Source: Pelagibacterium nitratireducens
GTDB lineage: Bacteria; Pseudomonadota; Alphaproteobacteria; Rhizobiales; Devosiaceae
Assembly (NCBI RefSeq): GCF_037044555.1
Contig: NZ_CP146275.1
Coordinates: 3,142,501-3,206,500, forward strand
Direction: 5' to 3'
Length of the DNA: 64,000 nucleotides
The notes below the pieces were generated by a model, which had not been told where the DNA came from, searched no databases, and was given only the letters and a program-made list of their open reading frames with translations. Made by a program: the position numbers and the translations under genes. Below, piece after piece: positions 32,737-42,186 of this stretch; position 1 is the first letter of the stretch, and each line of letters starts with the position of its first letter.

Positions 32737-34461
32737 TCAGGCGAATGCGTGAGGATAGTGTTTCCGGGCATAGGCCTCGGTCATATAGCCATCCTCGACA
32801 TCGCGCTGGACGCTTGCAATGGGGCGTTCGGACGGATCGCCATAACCCCCGCCACCGCCGGTCTTCATTTGAAGAACCGAGTCCTTTGGCATGTGAAAGT
32901 GGGTCGATTTGGCGATCGAATGAACCTCACCATCCGGCATCTGCGCATAGCAATTGTTCGGCCGTGCTTCCTTGCCGCCCAACAATCCCCAGGGTGCGTT
33001 GAGAGACCGTTCGAACACGGTTGTAATCAGGGTATCCTCAGTCATGCGGATGTCGAGATTGAGCCCCGGACCGCCCCGCCATTTTCCCGGTCCAACCGAA
33101 TCGCTGGCCAGTGCCAGTTGCTCGACGATCCAGGGATTGCGCTGCTCCCAAACCTCTGCCGGAGTGAAACGGGTCGCGGATTCGGCTATGTGTAGCATCG
33201 TGCCGCCATCGCCGCCGTCCCACGCACCTTGTCCGGTGGGCAATGGAGTGCCGTCCGCCCAGGGTTCCCTGGTTTCTTCACGCTGTCCCCATGCAACAAT
33301 GGAACAGATGCAGCCGCCCGATTGAGCCGGAACGGCCTTGGGCAATGCATTGGCGACGGCATTGTAGATCACTTCGATGGCCTGCAAGCCCGGCCAGCCA
33401 TAAATAAAGGAGGGCGCTGGCGGCAGGGGATCGAACATCGACCCGGGGCGGGTGATGACCTTGAGGGCGCGGAAATGGCCCTCGTGGGGAGCCTCACCAT
33501 AGCCCGCCAGCATGGTGATGGCGACGCGGCTGGCCGAAATTGTCGTGGGGAGCGGCGAGTTCGTCGGGCCGACCTGTTCGTCCGGAACGCCTGAGAAATC
33601 GAGAACCACGTCCGATCCCTTGACCTCGAGCGCGATCTCGAAGGGGATACGATCCTTGGTGACCCCGTTGTTGTCCATCTCGCCCTTGCCGACATAACGG
33701 CCATCAGGGATTTTCTCGAAATAGGATCGCACGATGCGCTCGCCGTGGTCGAACATGTCGTCGACCGCCGCACGATAGGTTTCGAGCCCGAAGCGCTCGA
33801 CGACCTCGAGCAGCGACTTTACGCCGACCCGGCAACCGGTGATCTGGGCATCAAGGTCGCCCCGTACCATTTGGGGCACGCGGGTATTGGCCATGATCAT
33901 GCGGAAGATATCCTCGTTGAGAACCCCTTCCTTATAAATCTTGACCCCTGGAAAGATCACACCTTCCTGGAACACGTCGGTTGTATCGGTGCAGTAGGGA
34001 TCCTTGGCCCCGATGTCGAGCCAGTGGCCCTTGATCGCAGTATAGCCGATCAACTCCTCATCGTTGAGGAATACGGGCATGATGATGACCATGTCCTGGG
34101 GATGCGAGCCGGTCCCAAAGGGCCAGTTGTAGATCAGCGCGTCTCCCGGATTGAGGGTTTCGGGTCCCCCATTGGCCTTGACCGCCTCGTTGATGCAGAA
34201 GGACAGCGTGCCCATGAACATCGGAAGCGACGGCGCCTGGGAAAGCAGCCGGACTTCCTTGTCGTAGATAGCCACCGCGAAGTCGAGCACCTCGTAAATG
34301 ATGGGTGAAAACGACGTCCGGATCAGGGCCCGTTTCATCTGGTTGGCCGCGGAGTTGAGCGCGTGGCGGATGACTTCCGTTGTGATCGGATCCGCCTTTG
34401 TCTCGGTCATCCGGCCGAACATGCCCGCATTGTGGACGACTGGTTCGTGTCTCTTTGCCAT
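32737..34461 (-). CDS. hyuB: Hydantoinase/oxoprolinase subunit B (HyuB)
   Basis: The 574-residue product matches HyuB/acetone-carboxylase alpha-like proteins: DPITTEVIRHALNSAANQMKRALIRTSFSPIIYEVLDFAVAIYD, then GDALIYNWPFGTGSHPQDMVIIMPVF, GCRVGVKSLLEVVERFG, YGEAPHEGHFRALKVITRPGSMFDPLPPAP and the glycine-rich end TGGGGGYGDPSERP. With HyuA it forms an ATP-dependent enzyme that opens cyclic amides such as hydantoins or 5-oxoproline, or carboxylates ketones. The start at 34461 is one base beyond the HyuA stop, a normal coupled arrangement; a longer frame into hyuA is a shadow. The nearby peptide importer and M20 hydrolase favour a cyclic amide or lactam substrate. Confidence 0.9.
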   Translation of the reverse strand: MAKRHEPVVHNAGMFGRMTETKADPITTEVIRHALNSAANQMKRALIRTSFSPIIYEVLDFAVAIYDKEVRLLSQAPSLPMFMGTLSFCINEAVKANGGPETLNPGDALIYNWPFGTGSHPQDMVIIMPVFLNDEELIGYTAIKGHWLDIGAKDPYCTDTTDVFQEGVIFPGVKIYKEGVLNEDIFRMIMANTRVPQMVRGDLDAQITGCRVGVKSLLEVVERFGLETYRAAVDDMFDHGERIVRSYFEKIPDGRYVGKGEMDNNGVTKDRIPFEIALEVKGSDVVLDFSGVPDEQVGPTNSPLPTTISASRVAITMLAGYGEAPHEGHFRALKVITRPGSMFDPLPPAPSFIYGWPGLQAIEVIYNAVANALPKAVPAQSGGCICSIVAWGQREETREPWADGTPLPTGQGAWDGGDGGTMLHIAESATRFTPAEVWEQRNPWIVEQLALASDSVGPGKWRGGPGLNLDIRMTEDTLITTVFERSLNAPWGLLGGKEARPNNCYAQMPDGEVHSIAKSTHFHMPKDSVLQMKTGGGGGYGDPSERPIASVQRDVEDGYMTEAYARKHYPHAFA

Positions 34462-34462
34462 A

Positions 34463-36484
34463 TCAGTGGGTCCGCTCCAAAATGATCTCGCCCGCCTTGC
34501 CGTTCGAGATGGTCCATTGAACGTCGACATAGGTCGTCGTTGTCTCTTCGGTTATGATCGCCGGGCCCTTGACCCTGCCCGAAATCGTGCTCCGGGGGAT
34601 GATCCTGAACGGCACGCGCTCTTTGGTTTCGAAGGAATAGACGTCCATTACGCGATCGTTATTGCCATCGGAATGTTTCGGCGCGTAGCTCAGATCGCGG
34701 CGCGGCAGCAGAACCGTGGTGCTGGCCCGCACCGAAACCAGTTCGACGTCCTGGTTCATTGTGGCACCGAAGGTGCGCGCATATTCGGTTACAAACCGGT
34801 CGAGGATGACTGTTTCGTCTTCGGAAACCGCGCCGCCCTCTACCGCCACCTCGATGGAAAGCGTGTGTTCCTGCCCCTTGTAGCGAAGGTCCAGCCGGGC
34901 CGATTGCACAGCGTGGTTGGCATGGGCCGTGCTGCGCTCTGTCAGCGTTGCAAAAAGTTCGTCCAGAACGCCATTGACCTCCTGGAGAGCGCCGGAAACA
35001 AAGTCGATGACACGGGTGCGGGCGGCCGATTGCACCATGTCTGCTCCCAGAAGCCCCCAGGCCGAGAAATTTCCGGCCAGAGGCGGGATCACGACGTGGT
35101 TCATTTCGAGCTCATCGGCCAGAAGCGTGCCCATCAACGGCCCGGCGCCACCGAAAGGCACAAGCGTGATGGTACGCGGGTCGAGGCCCTGGTCGAGCGA
35201 AATCTCACGCATGGCATTTGCCATTGCCGCTGAGGATATACGCATCACGCCCGCGGCCGTCGCCTCGACATCCTGACCGATATGAGTTCCCACCGATTCG
35301 AGTGCGGACCTTGCCTTTTCGATATCGAGATGAATTCCGGCCGCCAGATCGCCAGGCCCGAGCATCCCCAGCCACGCTGCGGCATCGGTCATGGCCGGTT
35401 CGGTGCCGCCCTTGCCGTAGCAGGCGGGACCCGGCACGGCGCCGGCCGAGCGCGGCCCGACCCGCATAAGGCCGCCCGGATCGATATGGGCTATCGAGCC
35501 TCCGCCGGACCCGATCGAGCGGACATCCACCCAAGGGCTCTGGATTGGCATGTTGTCGATCATGCCCTCAAACAGTACCTGGGGCTTGCCGTCGATCACC
35601 AGGGCCGTATCGAAGCTGGTTCCGCCGACGTCAGCGGTTACCAGCGCCTTGATGCCGAGCATTCTGGCCAGCTCGCTGGCACCCTGTGCGCCGCCCACCG
35701 GACCGGACATGATGGTTTCAAACGGGCGATCCTCGGCTTCGGCAAAGGTCATCGAACCGGAGCCGGACCGGGTGATCAGCGATGTGCCCTTGAAACCGAG
35801 TTCACGCAACCGGCCATCGAGACGGCGCAGATAGTTGGACATGCGGCCACGCACAAACGCGTCAATACAGGTCGTCGAGGTCCGCTCATACTCGCGATAC
35901 TCGCCGGAAATCTTGTGCGAAAGCGAAATTCCGCCCTCGAACCCCTCGTCGCGCAAGATACGCTCGACAGCGAGTTCATGATCGGGGTTTGCATAGGCGT
36001 TAATGAGGCTGACGGCGATCGCATCGACGCCTTCTGCGATCAGTTTTTGTGCAGCAACCTTGACCGTATCTTCATCGAGAGGCCGATACTCGGAGCCGTT
36101 GCCCAGCACGCGCCCGTCCACTTCAAGACGCAGGCGCCGGGGCACCAGAGGTTCGGTCTGTTTCCAGAACAAATTGTACATTTCGGCCCGGTCGCCGCGA
36201 CGAATTTCGAGCACGTCGCGGAACCCGGTGGTGGTGATCAGGCCGACCCTCGAACCCCGACGCTCCAGAAGAGCGTTGAGGCCGACTGTGGTTCCGTGGA
36301 GAAAGAACTCGGCTTCCTCGATGATATCCTGAGGTACGTGGCTGGTGATCGCATGCACGACCCCCTCCTCTGGCGCGGAAGGTACAGTGGGAACCTTGCC
36401 TTCCGCCGTCTTGCCCGTCCGCTCGTCGAAATAGACGAGGTCAGTGAACGTGCCGCCAATATCGACACCAATACGCGTTGCCAT
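34463..36484 (-). CDS. hyuA: Hydantoinase/oxoprolinase subunit A (HyuA)
   Basis: A 673-residue protein with the actin-like ATPase layout of HyuA: N-terminal RIGVDIGGTFTDLVYFDERTGK, then FFLHGTTVGLNALLERRGSRVGLITTTGFRDVLEIRRG, SGPVGGAQGASELARMLG, ADVGGTSFDTALVIDGKPQ, GSGGGSIAHIDPGG and TLVPFGGAGPLMGTLLADEL. Subunit A binds and hydrolyses ATP to activate the substrate carbonyl while subunit B completes ring opening. The gene lies 21 bases after the binding-protein gene and two bases before hyuB. The exact ring substrate cannot be read from sequence. Confidence 0.92.
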   Translation of the reverse strand: MATRIGVDIGGTFTDLVYFDERTGKTAEGKVPTVPSAPEEGVVHAITSHVPQDIIEEAEFFLHGTTVGLNALLERRGSRVGLITTTGFRDVLEIRRGDRAEMYNLFWKQTEPLVPRRLRLEVDGRVLGNGSEYRPLDEDTVKVAAQKLIAEGVDAIAVSLINAYANPDHELAVERILRDEGFEGGISLSHKISGEYREYERTSTTCIDAFVRGRMSNYLRRLDGRLRELGFKGTSLITRSGSGSMTFAEAEDRPFETIMSGPVGGAQGASELARMLGIKALVTADVGGTSFDTALVIDGKPQVLFEGMIDNMPIQSPWVDVRSIGSGGGSIAHIDPGGLMRVGPRSAGAVPGPACYGKGGTEPAMTDAAAWLGMLGPGDLAAGIHLDIEKARSALESVGTHIGQDVEATAAGVMRISSAAMANAMREISLDQGLDPRTITLVPFGGAGPLMGTLLADELEMNHVVIPPLAGNFSAWGLLGADMVQSAARTRVIDFVSGALQEVNGVLDELFATLTERSTAHANHAVQSARLDLRYKGQEHTLSIEVAVEGGAVSEDETVILDRFVTEYARTFGATMNQDVELVSVRASTTVLLPRRDLSYAPKHSDGNNDRVMDVYSFETKERVPFRIIPRSTISGRVKGPAIITEETTTTYVDVQWTISNGKAGEIILERTH

Positions 36485-36505
36485 TCGTTCTTTCTCCTGG
36501 AAAGT

Positions 36506-38092
36506 CTATTTCGCCCAATAGCGGTAGTCGGGCAGCGGTGAGAAGGTGAACTCGGTCACCGCATCACTCAGCACGACGACCGGCTGGTCCTCGAAAAACA
36601 GGATCTTGGGATATTCCGACCGCCAGATTTCGGTCACCTGATCCATGATCGCCTGACGCTCTGCCTCATCGGAGGAGGCGCGCAACTGATCGACCAGTTC
36701 GTCGACTTCAGGGTTGCAATATTCGGTGAGATTATTGGAGTTGTCGCAGACGGCGTCGTAACCCCAATAGTAGCCGACCTCGAACACGCCCGGCCCATCG
36801 AGCCGCATCAGGGACTGAACCTGATGACCCTGCGACAGATCCTGGAACTCGGCAGCCGGTGCCACGCGAATGTTGAGATTGATGCCCAGATCCGCCCATG
36901 TGCTCTGCAGGACCGTCGCCAACTGCTGCTGGGTCGCATCGCCCTCCTGAATCATCACCTCGATATCGACCGGCGTGGCCACGCCGCTTTCGGCGATCAA
37001 CTCCCTGGCGCGATCGAGGTCGAAGGGGATGGGCTGGCTCAGTTCGGCATTGTATCCCGGCAAGCTCGGGGGGATGGGGCCGTAGTAGAGCGTGCCGTAG
37101 CCATAGGCGACGCGCTCCACGATGTCCTCATAGGGCACGGCATGGGCAACGGCCTCGCGGAAGAGAACGTTGTCCCAGGGCGCCTTGGTGTTCGGCAACA
37201 TCATCTGCTGCACGAAGGGGCTGGTATAGGCGATGGTGCGCGTGCCCGGGTTATCGGCAAGCGTGGTCACGGCCTGCTTTGCCAAACCAAAGGTGATATC
37301 GGCCTGCCCTGTGCGCGCCTGCAACAACAGGGTGGGCGCCGCCGTGATCCAGTTGACGCTGATCGCATCCGACGCCGGAGCTTCTCCAACAAACTCGGGA
37401 TTGGCAACCATCCGCGCACTCTGGTTTGCGGAATAGGATTCAAGCAGGAACGGACCGGACTCGGTCACATTGGCGGCCATGAATTCATTGGGTTGCCCCG
37501 CGACCACACCACCATTGGCTTCCACGACCGACGGATCAACGATCGATGCCGCATGGGTCGCCAGATCACCCAACATATTGCCGTTTGGCTTGTTGAGCCT
37601 GATGGTCAACGTGAACGGATCGACCACCTCGATCGCATCGATGATGACGGGATCGATGTGCCCGTCTGTCAAAAAGAAGCGCCCGCAGCCAGCCATGTCC
37701 AGGACACGCTGGAGCGAATAGCGCACCGCTTCGGCATCGACCGGAGCGCCGCTTTCGAAGGTATAACCCTCCTTGAGATGGAAGGTGTAGACCAACCCAT
37801 CGTCGCTGACCTCCCAGGAATCCGCAAGGTAGGGCTCTACGGTCGAATAATCGACGACGCGAGTACCCTCCGGACCCTCCGCCGTTCCGTACTGGGTAAG
37901 CCTTACATAGAAATTCTGGAGAAAGCTGATCTCCTGCAGCCCGCAGGCCCATGCAGGATCGAGCGTACTTGGCGCGACAGCGCTGTTGACCACCAGGTCC
38001 GAGTCCTGACCCAACGCCGGCCCTGCCACCATGGTGAGGGACGAAAGCAGTCCCGCCACAAGCGACAATTTTCCGATGTTTCCGATGCGCAT
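36506..38092 (-). CDS. dppA: Dipeptide-type ABC transporter periplasmic binding protein (family 5)
   Basis: The 528-residue protein has a signal peptide ending GPALGQ near residue 29 and family 5 features: APSTLDPAWACGLQE near the N-terminus, YLADSWEVSDDGLVYTFHLKEGYTFESGAPVDAEAVRYSLQRV, DPFTLTIRLNKPNG, VFEVGYYWGYDAV, and a C-terminal helix. The ATG at 38092 is preceded by GAAAGGACA; the longer frame adds ten residues and loses that site. It is the first gene of the operon and defines the ligand of the importer, probably a small peptide or cyclic amide given HyuA/HyuB and M20 downstream. Two operator-like repeats precede it. Confidence 0.92.
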   Translation of the reverse strand: MRIGNIGKLSLVAGLLSSLTMVAGPALGQDSDLVVNSAVAPSTLDPAWACGLQEISFLQNFYVRLTQYGTAEGPEGTRVVDYSTVEPYLADSWEVSDDGLVYTFHLKEGYTFESGAPVDAEAVRYSLQRVLDMAGCGRFFLTDGHIDPVIIDAIEVVDPFTLTIRLNKPNGNMLGDLATHAASIVDPSVVEANGGVVAGQPNEFMAANVTESGPFLLESYSANQSARMVANPEFVGEAPASDAISVNWITAAPTLLLQARTGQADITFGLAKQAVTTLADNPGTRTIAYTSPFVQQMMLPNTKAPWDNVLFREAVAHAVPYEDIVERVAYGYGTLYYGPIPPSLPGYNAELSQPIPFDLDRARELIAESGVATPVDIEVMIQEGDATQQQLATVLQSTWADLGINLNIRVAPAAEFQDLSQGHQVQSLMRLDGPGVFEVGYYWGYDAVCDNSNNLTEYCNPEVDELVDQLRASSDEAERQAIMDQVTEIWRSEYPKILFFEDQPVVVLSDAVTEFTFSPLPDYRYWAK

Positions 38093-38147
38093 TCGAATGT
38101 CCTTTCGATATGCGGGCGTCATTTATGACATGTGCGTATCACTACGC

Positions 38148-38179
38148 GGTGCACCCTCAACGCCCCTCAAGAGTGCACC
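38148..38179. promoter_or_regulatory. Inverted repeat GGTGCAC-N18-GTGCACC upstream of the dpp/hyu operon
   Basis: GGTGCAC and GTGCACC are perfect inverted repeats with 18 bases between them, 56-87 bases upstream of the binding-protein start. The wide spacing and self-complementary GTGCAC cores allow either a hairpin or paired regulator sites. No other copy was seen. Confidence 0.35.
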
Positions 38180-38190
38180 TAAAGGAAACT

Positions 38191-38210
38191 ATATTTCCGA
38201 TAGTACATAC
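38191..38210. promoter_or_regulatory. Divergent-promoter operator, copy 1
   Basis: ATATTTCCGATAGTACATAC matches 16 of 20 positions of the reverse complement of copy 2. It lies 99 bases upstream of the family 5 binding-protein gene. The 313-base region 38093-38405 between the divergent operons is AT-rich and contains no gene. Confidence 0.6.
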
Positions 38211-38367
38211 CCATCCGATGCTGTCAATCGACCAGTTTCGATTTTTTGTTCGATTAAACCCGATCGAATTGGTAGCGAAACGCCTATTTTTTGGGCATAT
38301 TCTTCAATTCAAGAACGAGAGCCATACCAAACACACTCCCTCTTGCACGGGTAACGAAAATCAATCT

Positions 38368-38387
38368 ATATTTCGTATCGGAAATAT
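38368..38387. promoter_or_regulatory. Divergent-promoter operator, copy 2
   Basis: ATATTTCGTATCGGAAATAT is a dyad with seven-base arms, ATATTTC and GAAATAT, spaced by six bases. It ends 18 bases before the Ldh-family start codon. With copy 1 it brackets the divergent promoters, so one regulator (the XRE-cupin protein at 39449 is nearest) could control both the dpp/hyu operon and the hydroxyproline reductase operon. Confidence 0.65.
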
Positions 38388-38405
38388 TCTCTACTGGAGC
38401 GCTTC

Positions 38406-39413
38406 GTGTCCACAACCATCGCCTATGCAGAACTCGTGGAACTTCTCGAAAAAATCTTCCTGCACCACGGGACGGACAAGGTCGTCGCGTCGATCCTGGC
38501 CGAGAACTGCGCCATGTGCGAGCGCGATGGCGCATATAGCCACGGCATCTTTCGCATGCGGGGCTACGTGGATTCCTTGGGCACAGGCTGGGTCGACGGC
38601 AGAGCCATTCCCGAGGTCGAAGACATCGCTCCGTCCTTTTGCCGGGTTGATGCGAGCAATGGCTTTGCCCAGGTCGCATTGGCGCGCGCTCGCGATCTGG
38701 CCGTCAGCAAGTGCCGGCAAACCGGAGTTTCGGTTCTGGCGATCCGCAATTCGCATCACTTGAGCGCGCTCTGGCCCGATATCGAACCGCTGGCCCGCGA
38801 AGGCCTGATTGCCATCAGTGCTGTCAACAGTTTTGCATGCACCGTGCCGTTCGATGGCAAGAGCCCGGTGTTCGGCACAAATCCCTTTGCCTTTGCGGCA
38901 CCACTCGATGGCGGCGATCCGATCGTTTTCGATCTCGCAACCTCTGCGATGGCCAATGGCGACGTGCAGATCGCAGCCCGCAAGGGACATGCTCTGTCAC
39001 CCGATTCCGGGGTCGACAAAGACGGCAAGCCAACCGATGACCCCCAGGCCGTGCTGGACGGTGGCGCCCTGCTGACCTTTGGCGGCCACAAGGGATCGTC
39101 GATTTCGATGATGGTGGAATTGCTCGGAGCGGCCCTTACGGGTGGGCACTTTTCCTTCGAGTTCGACTGGTCGGGACACAAGGGCGCGCAGACGCCGCAT
39201 ACCGGGCAGTTGATCATCCTGATCGACCCTTCACGCGCGGCGGGTGAACCGTTCGACCGGCGCGCGCATACACTGATCGCGGCAATGCAGGATGCGGGGG
39301 TTTCGCGACTACCGGGTCAGCGCCGCGCGGAAATTCGTGCCCAAACGACACAAAACGGCATACCCATTACTGCAGAAGACCTTGCCAGTCTCAGAACATT
39401 GGCAATAGCCTAA
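38406..39413 (+). CDS. Ldh-family NAD(P)H oxidoreductase, probable delta-1-pyrroline-2-carboxylate reductase
   Basis: A 335-residue protein of the malate/L-lactate dehydrogenase (LDH2) family, a fold distinct from Rossmann dehydrogenases. Landmarks are CERDGAYSHGIFRMRGYV (His of the active site), VDASNGFAQVALARARDLAV, GVSVLAIRNSHHLSALW, GTNPFAFAAPLDGG, VFDLATSAMANGDVQIAARKG and FGGHKGSSISMMVELL. In hydroxyproline clusters this family reduces delta-1-pyrroline-2-carboxylate to L-proline, the step after trans-3-hydroxyproline dehydration, and the dehydratase-type gene lies two genes downstream. The start is GTG at 38406, after an operator ending 18 bases upstream. Ureidoglycolate or other 2-keto-acid activities of the family are alternatives. 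Confidence 0.82.
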   Translation: MSTTIAYAELVELLEKIFLHHGTDKVVASILAENCAMCERDGAYSHGIFRMRGYVDSLGTGWVDGRAIPEVEDIAPSFCRVDASNGFAQVALARARDLAVSKCRQTGVSVLAIRNSHHLSALWPDIEPLAREGLIAISAVNSFACTVPFDGKSPVFGTNPFAFAAPLDGGDPIVFDLATSAMANGDVQIAARKGHALSPDSGVDKDGKPTDDPQAVLDGGALLTFGGHKGSSISMMVELLGAALTGGHFSFEFDWSGHKGAQTPHTGQLIILIDPSRAAGEPFDRRAHTLIAAMQDAGVSRLPGQRRAEIRAQTTQNGIPITAEDLASLRTLAIA

Positions 39414-39448
39414 AACTTGAACAAACCCACAGGACAGCGGCCGCGCTC

Positions 39449-40072
39449 ATGAACAGCACCCTCCCCAAGCCATCCGAGAAAAGCTCGCAGCGCCGGTCGC
39501 AACATTCCATCGCCGAAACCTTGCGCCATCTGCGGCAGAGCAATGGCTTTACCCTCAATGAACTGGCCCGGCGGTGTGATTTGGCCCCCTCGACGCTGTC
39601 CAAGATCGAGAACGGGCAGATGTCGCCGACATACGATACAATTCTGAGCCTGGCCGAAGGGCTGGGTGTGGACGTCGCCGATCTTTTTTCAGAACGCCAG
39701 ACCACAACTGTCAGTGGGCGCCGCACGGTAACGCGCGCCGGAGACGGGGTTCCTCTCGATACCGCGCAATACGACTATCAGATGTTGTGCACCGATCTGG
39801 CAAACAAGCAGTTTGTACCGCTTCGAGCCAGAATAAAGGCGAACTCGGTTTCCCGATTTGACGGCATGCTGTCCCATCCCGGTGAAGAGTTTGTTTTCGT
39901 GCTGTCGGGAGAGATCGAACTTCATACGCAGTTTTATGCACCCACCCGGCTTTCGGTGGGTGACAGTTGCTATTTCGACAGCACCATGGGCCACGCGCTC
40001 ATCAGGGCCTCGGAAGAGGATGCCGAGGTGCTCTGGATATGTTCGCGGGTCGTCGAGCCGCTCAGGGGATGA
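39449..40072 (+). CDS. XRE-family regulator with cupin domain
   Basis: A 207-residue protein with an N-terminal Cro/CI-type helix-turn-helix (IAETLRHLRQSNGFTLNELARRCDLAPSTLSKIENGQMSPTYDTILSLAEGLGV, residues 25-78) and a C-terminal cupin (RFDGMLSHPGEEFVFVLSGEIELHTQ, then SVGDSCYFDSTMGHAL). Such HTH-cupin proteins sense small amino-acid-derived ligands and regulate their catabolism. It lies between the Ldh-family gene and the dehydratase gene in the same direction with short gaps, so it may be autoregulated. The repeated ATATTTC...GAAATAT dyad in front of the operon is its most likely target. Confidence 0.9.
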   Translation: MNSTLPKPSEKSSQRRSQHSIAETLRHLRQSNGFTLNELARRCDLAPSTLSKIENGQMSPTYDTILSLAEGLGVDVADLFSERQTTTVSGRRTVTRAGDGVPLDTAQYDYQMLCTDLANKQFVPLRARIKANSVSRFDGMLSHPGEEFVFVLSGEIELHTQFYAPTRLSVGDSCYFDSTMGHALIRASEEDAEVLWICSRVVEPLRG

Positions 40073-40127
40073 CGCGCCGCACTCAGCCCGCATCACCGCA
40101 CCATTGCTGAACGGAGCTGCCTGACAC

Positions 40128-41165
40128 ATGCGGTCATCAAAAATCATCAATGTCGTAGGTTGTCACGCCGAAGGCGAGGTCGGCGACGTAATAGTGGGCG
40201 GATATGCGCCCCCACCCGGCGAAACCATCTGGGAGCAGGCACGATGGATCGCTGCCGACGACCGGCTACGTAATTTCGTTCTCAACGAGCCGCGTGGTGG
40301 CGTCTTCCGGCATGTCAATCTTCTGGTACCGCCCAAGGACCCGCGTGCGGCGATGGGCTGGATCATCATGGAACCGATCCATACGCCCCCGATGTCGGGA
40401 TCGAACTCGATCTGTGTTTCGACCGTGCTGCTCGATACGGGCATCATTGAAATGACCGAGCCTGAAACCCGCTTCACCCTTGAAGCGCCCGGCGGACTGA
40501 TCGAGGTCGTGGCGACATGCGAGAATGGCAAGGCCACCTCAATCCGCGTTATCAACCACCCCAGTTTTGCGGCAAAGCTTGACGCTGTGATCGAGGTCGA
40601 GGGGGTCGGGACCCTTCGGGTCGATACTGCTTATGGCGGGGACAGTTTTGTTCTTGTCGATGCCCATCAACTGGGGTTTTCCCTTGTTCCGGACGAGGCA
40701 TACGACCTTGCCAGCATGGGTATGAAATTGACTCGCGCCGCCACTGATCAGCTCGGATTTTCTCACCCCACGAACCCGGACTGGTCCCATATTTCATTTT
40801 GCCAGTTCACCGCACCGATCCAGGATATCGATGGGATAAAGACCGGTCGCAACACTGTCGCCATCGAACCGGGAAAGCTCGATCGCTCACCAACCGGCAC
40901 GGGCTGTTCGGCGCGCATGGCCGTTCTTCATGCACGCGGCGAGTTGGCGGTTGGTGAGGACTTTTATGGCGTTTCGATCATTGGCAGCCGCTTTGCCTGC
41001 CGGATCGAGCGCGAAACCACGATCGGCGACACACCGGCCATAGTTCCATCCATCTCAGGTCGGGCATGGATAACCGAAACCAGGCAACTCATGCTCGATC
41101 CGTCCGATCCCTGGCCGGAGGGATATCGTATCGGTGATACATGGCCCGCAGGCACGCCGGGGTGA
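40128..41165 (+). CDS. Proline-racemase-family trans-3-hydroxy-L-proline dehydratase-like enzyme
   Basis: A 345-residue member of the proline racemase superfamily ([11 protein letters not shown] at the start, EPRGG loop, [22 protein letters not shown]). The two catalytic positions read Ser (MSGSNS) and Thr ([15 protein letters not shown]), where racemases and 4-hydroxyproline epimerases have Cys-Cys. A Thr at the second position is the mark of trans-3-hydroxyproline dehydratases, which need only one acid-base partner to eliminate water and give delta-1-pyrroline-2-carboxylate. The product fits the Ldh-family reductase two genes upstream. It is convergent with the 4-hydroxyproline epimerase gene, ten bases away. 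Confidence 0.82.
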   Translation: MRSSKIINVVGCHAEGEVGDVIVGGYAPPPGETIWEQARWIAADDRLRNFVLNEPRGGVFRHVNLLVPPKDPRAAMGWIIMEPIHTPPMSGSNSICVSTVLLDTGIIEMTEPETRFTLEAPGGLIEVVATCENGKATSIRVINHPSFAAKLDAVIEVEGVGTLRVDTAYGGDSFVLVDAHQLGFSLVPDEAYDLASMGMKLTRAATDQLGFSHPTNPDWSHISFCQFTAPIQDIDGIKTGRNTVAIEPGKLDRSPTGTGCSARMAVLHARGELAVGEDFYGVSIIGSRFACRIERETTIGDTPAIVPSISGRAWITETRQLMLDPSDPWPEGYRIGDTWPAGTPG

Positions 41166-41174
41166 AGCCCGGCG

Positions 41175-42176
41175 TCAGATCACCGTAAAGCCGTGGGCGT
41201 AAGGGTCCCGGTCGTCAATGAAGATGGTGTTGAACCCGGTCTGGCGGGCCCAGCCTCCGATGGAGGGGATGATGGCTTCGAGGCTGCCCACCCGGGCCGC
41301 TGCCTCGATGCGACCGGAAAACAGTGAGCCGATAATGCTTTCGTGGACGAATTCGTCGCCCACAGCGAGCTTTCCCTTTGCGGTCAATTGCGCCATGCGC
41401 GCCGAAGTGCCGGTGCCGCAGGGCGAGCGATCGATCGCCTTGTCGCCGTAAAAGACGGCGTTGCGGGCCGTCGCGCCGTGTTGGGTCGGCTGTCCGGTCC
41501 ACTGGATGTGGCTCAACCCGCTGATTTGGGGGTACTCGGGGTGCACAAACTGGTATTTTTCGTTGAGCGCCGCGCGCAGCTTGGGCGACAGGCCGATCAG
41601 TTCGGCAGCCGAGAAATCGGCCATGTCGCGAAAGTTTTTTTGTGGCTCGACAATCGCGTAGAAATTGCCGCCATAGGCAACGTCGACGACGAGCTCTCCA
41701 AACCCTTCGATCTCGGCGGTCAGCCCTTCAGCGTGGAGGAAAGACGCCACGTTGGTCAGGCGCACTTCCTCAACGAACCGACCCTCCTGATGATAGGTGA
41801 TGTCGACCTTACCTGCGGGTGTTTCAATCGAGAGCTTTCCCGGTTCGCGCGGAGCGATCAGCCCGTTCTCGATCGCCATCGTGATGGTGCCTATGGTGCC
41901 GTGACCGCACATGGGCAGGCAGCCCGAGGTTTCGATGAACAACACCGCAACCTCGCAATCGGGGCGCGTGGGCGGATAAAGAATCGAGCCCGACATCATG
42001 TCATGTCCGCGCGGCTCGAACATCAGCCCGGTGCGGATCCAGTCGAATTCGGCCAGAAAGTGCGCGCGCCGTTCAAGCATGGTGTTACCCTTGAGCAGGG
42101 GCGCGCCGCCGGCGACCAGACGTACCGGATTGCCGCAGGTGTGTCCGTCGATGCACTGGAAGGTATGCTGGCTCAT
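41175..42176 (-). CDS. 4-hydroxyproline epimerase
   Basis: The 333-residue protein carries both catalytic cysteines of the proline racemase family: LPMCGHGTIGTITMAI (first Cys) and DRSPCGTGTSARMAQL (second Cys). Supporting segments are MSQHTFQCIDGHTCGNPVRLVAGG at the N-terminus and EPRGHDMMSGSILYPPTRPDCEVAVLFIETSG. These are typical of enzymes that interconvert trans-4-hydroxy-L-proline and cis-4-hydroxy-D-proline. The ATG at 42176 has GAGAAGAG upstream; the longer frame overlaps the oxidase gene. It follows the D-hydroxyproline oxidase gene by ten bases in the same operon, the next enzyme of the pathway. Confidence 0.9.
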   Translation of the reverse strand: MSQHTFQCIDGHTCGNPVRLVAGGAPLLKGNTMLERRAHFLAEFDWIRTGLMFEPRGHDMMSGSILYPPTRPDCEVAVLFIETSGCLPMCGHGTIGTITMAIENGLIAPREPGKLSIETPAGKVDITYHQEGRFVEEVRLTNVASFLHAEGLTAEIEGFGELVVDVAYGGNFYAIVEPQKNFRDMADFSAAELIGLSPKLRAALNEKYQFVHPEYPQISGLSHIQWTGQPTQHGATARNAVFYGDKAIDRSPCGTGTSARMAQLTAKGKLAVGDEFVHESIIGSLFSGRIEAAARVGSLEAIIPSIGGWARQTGFNTIFIDDRDPYAHGFTVI

Positions 42177-42186
42177 AAAACTCTTC

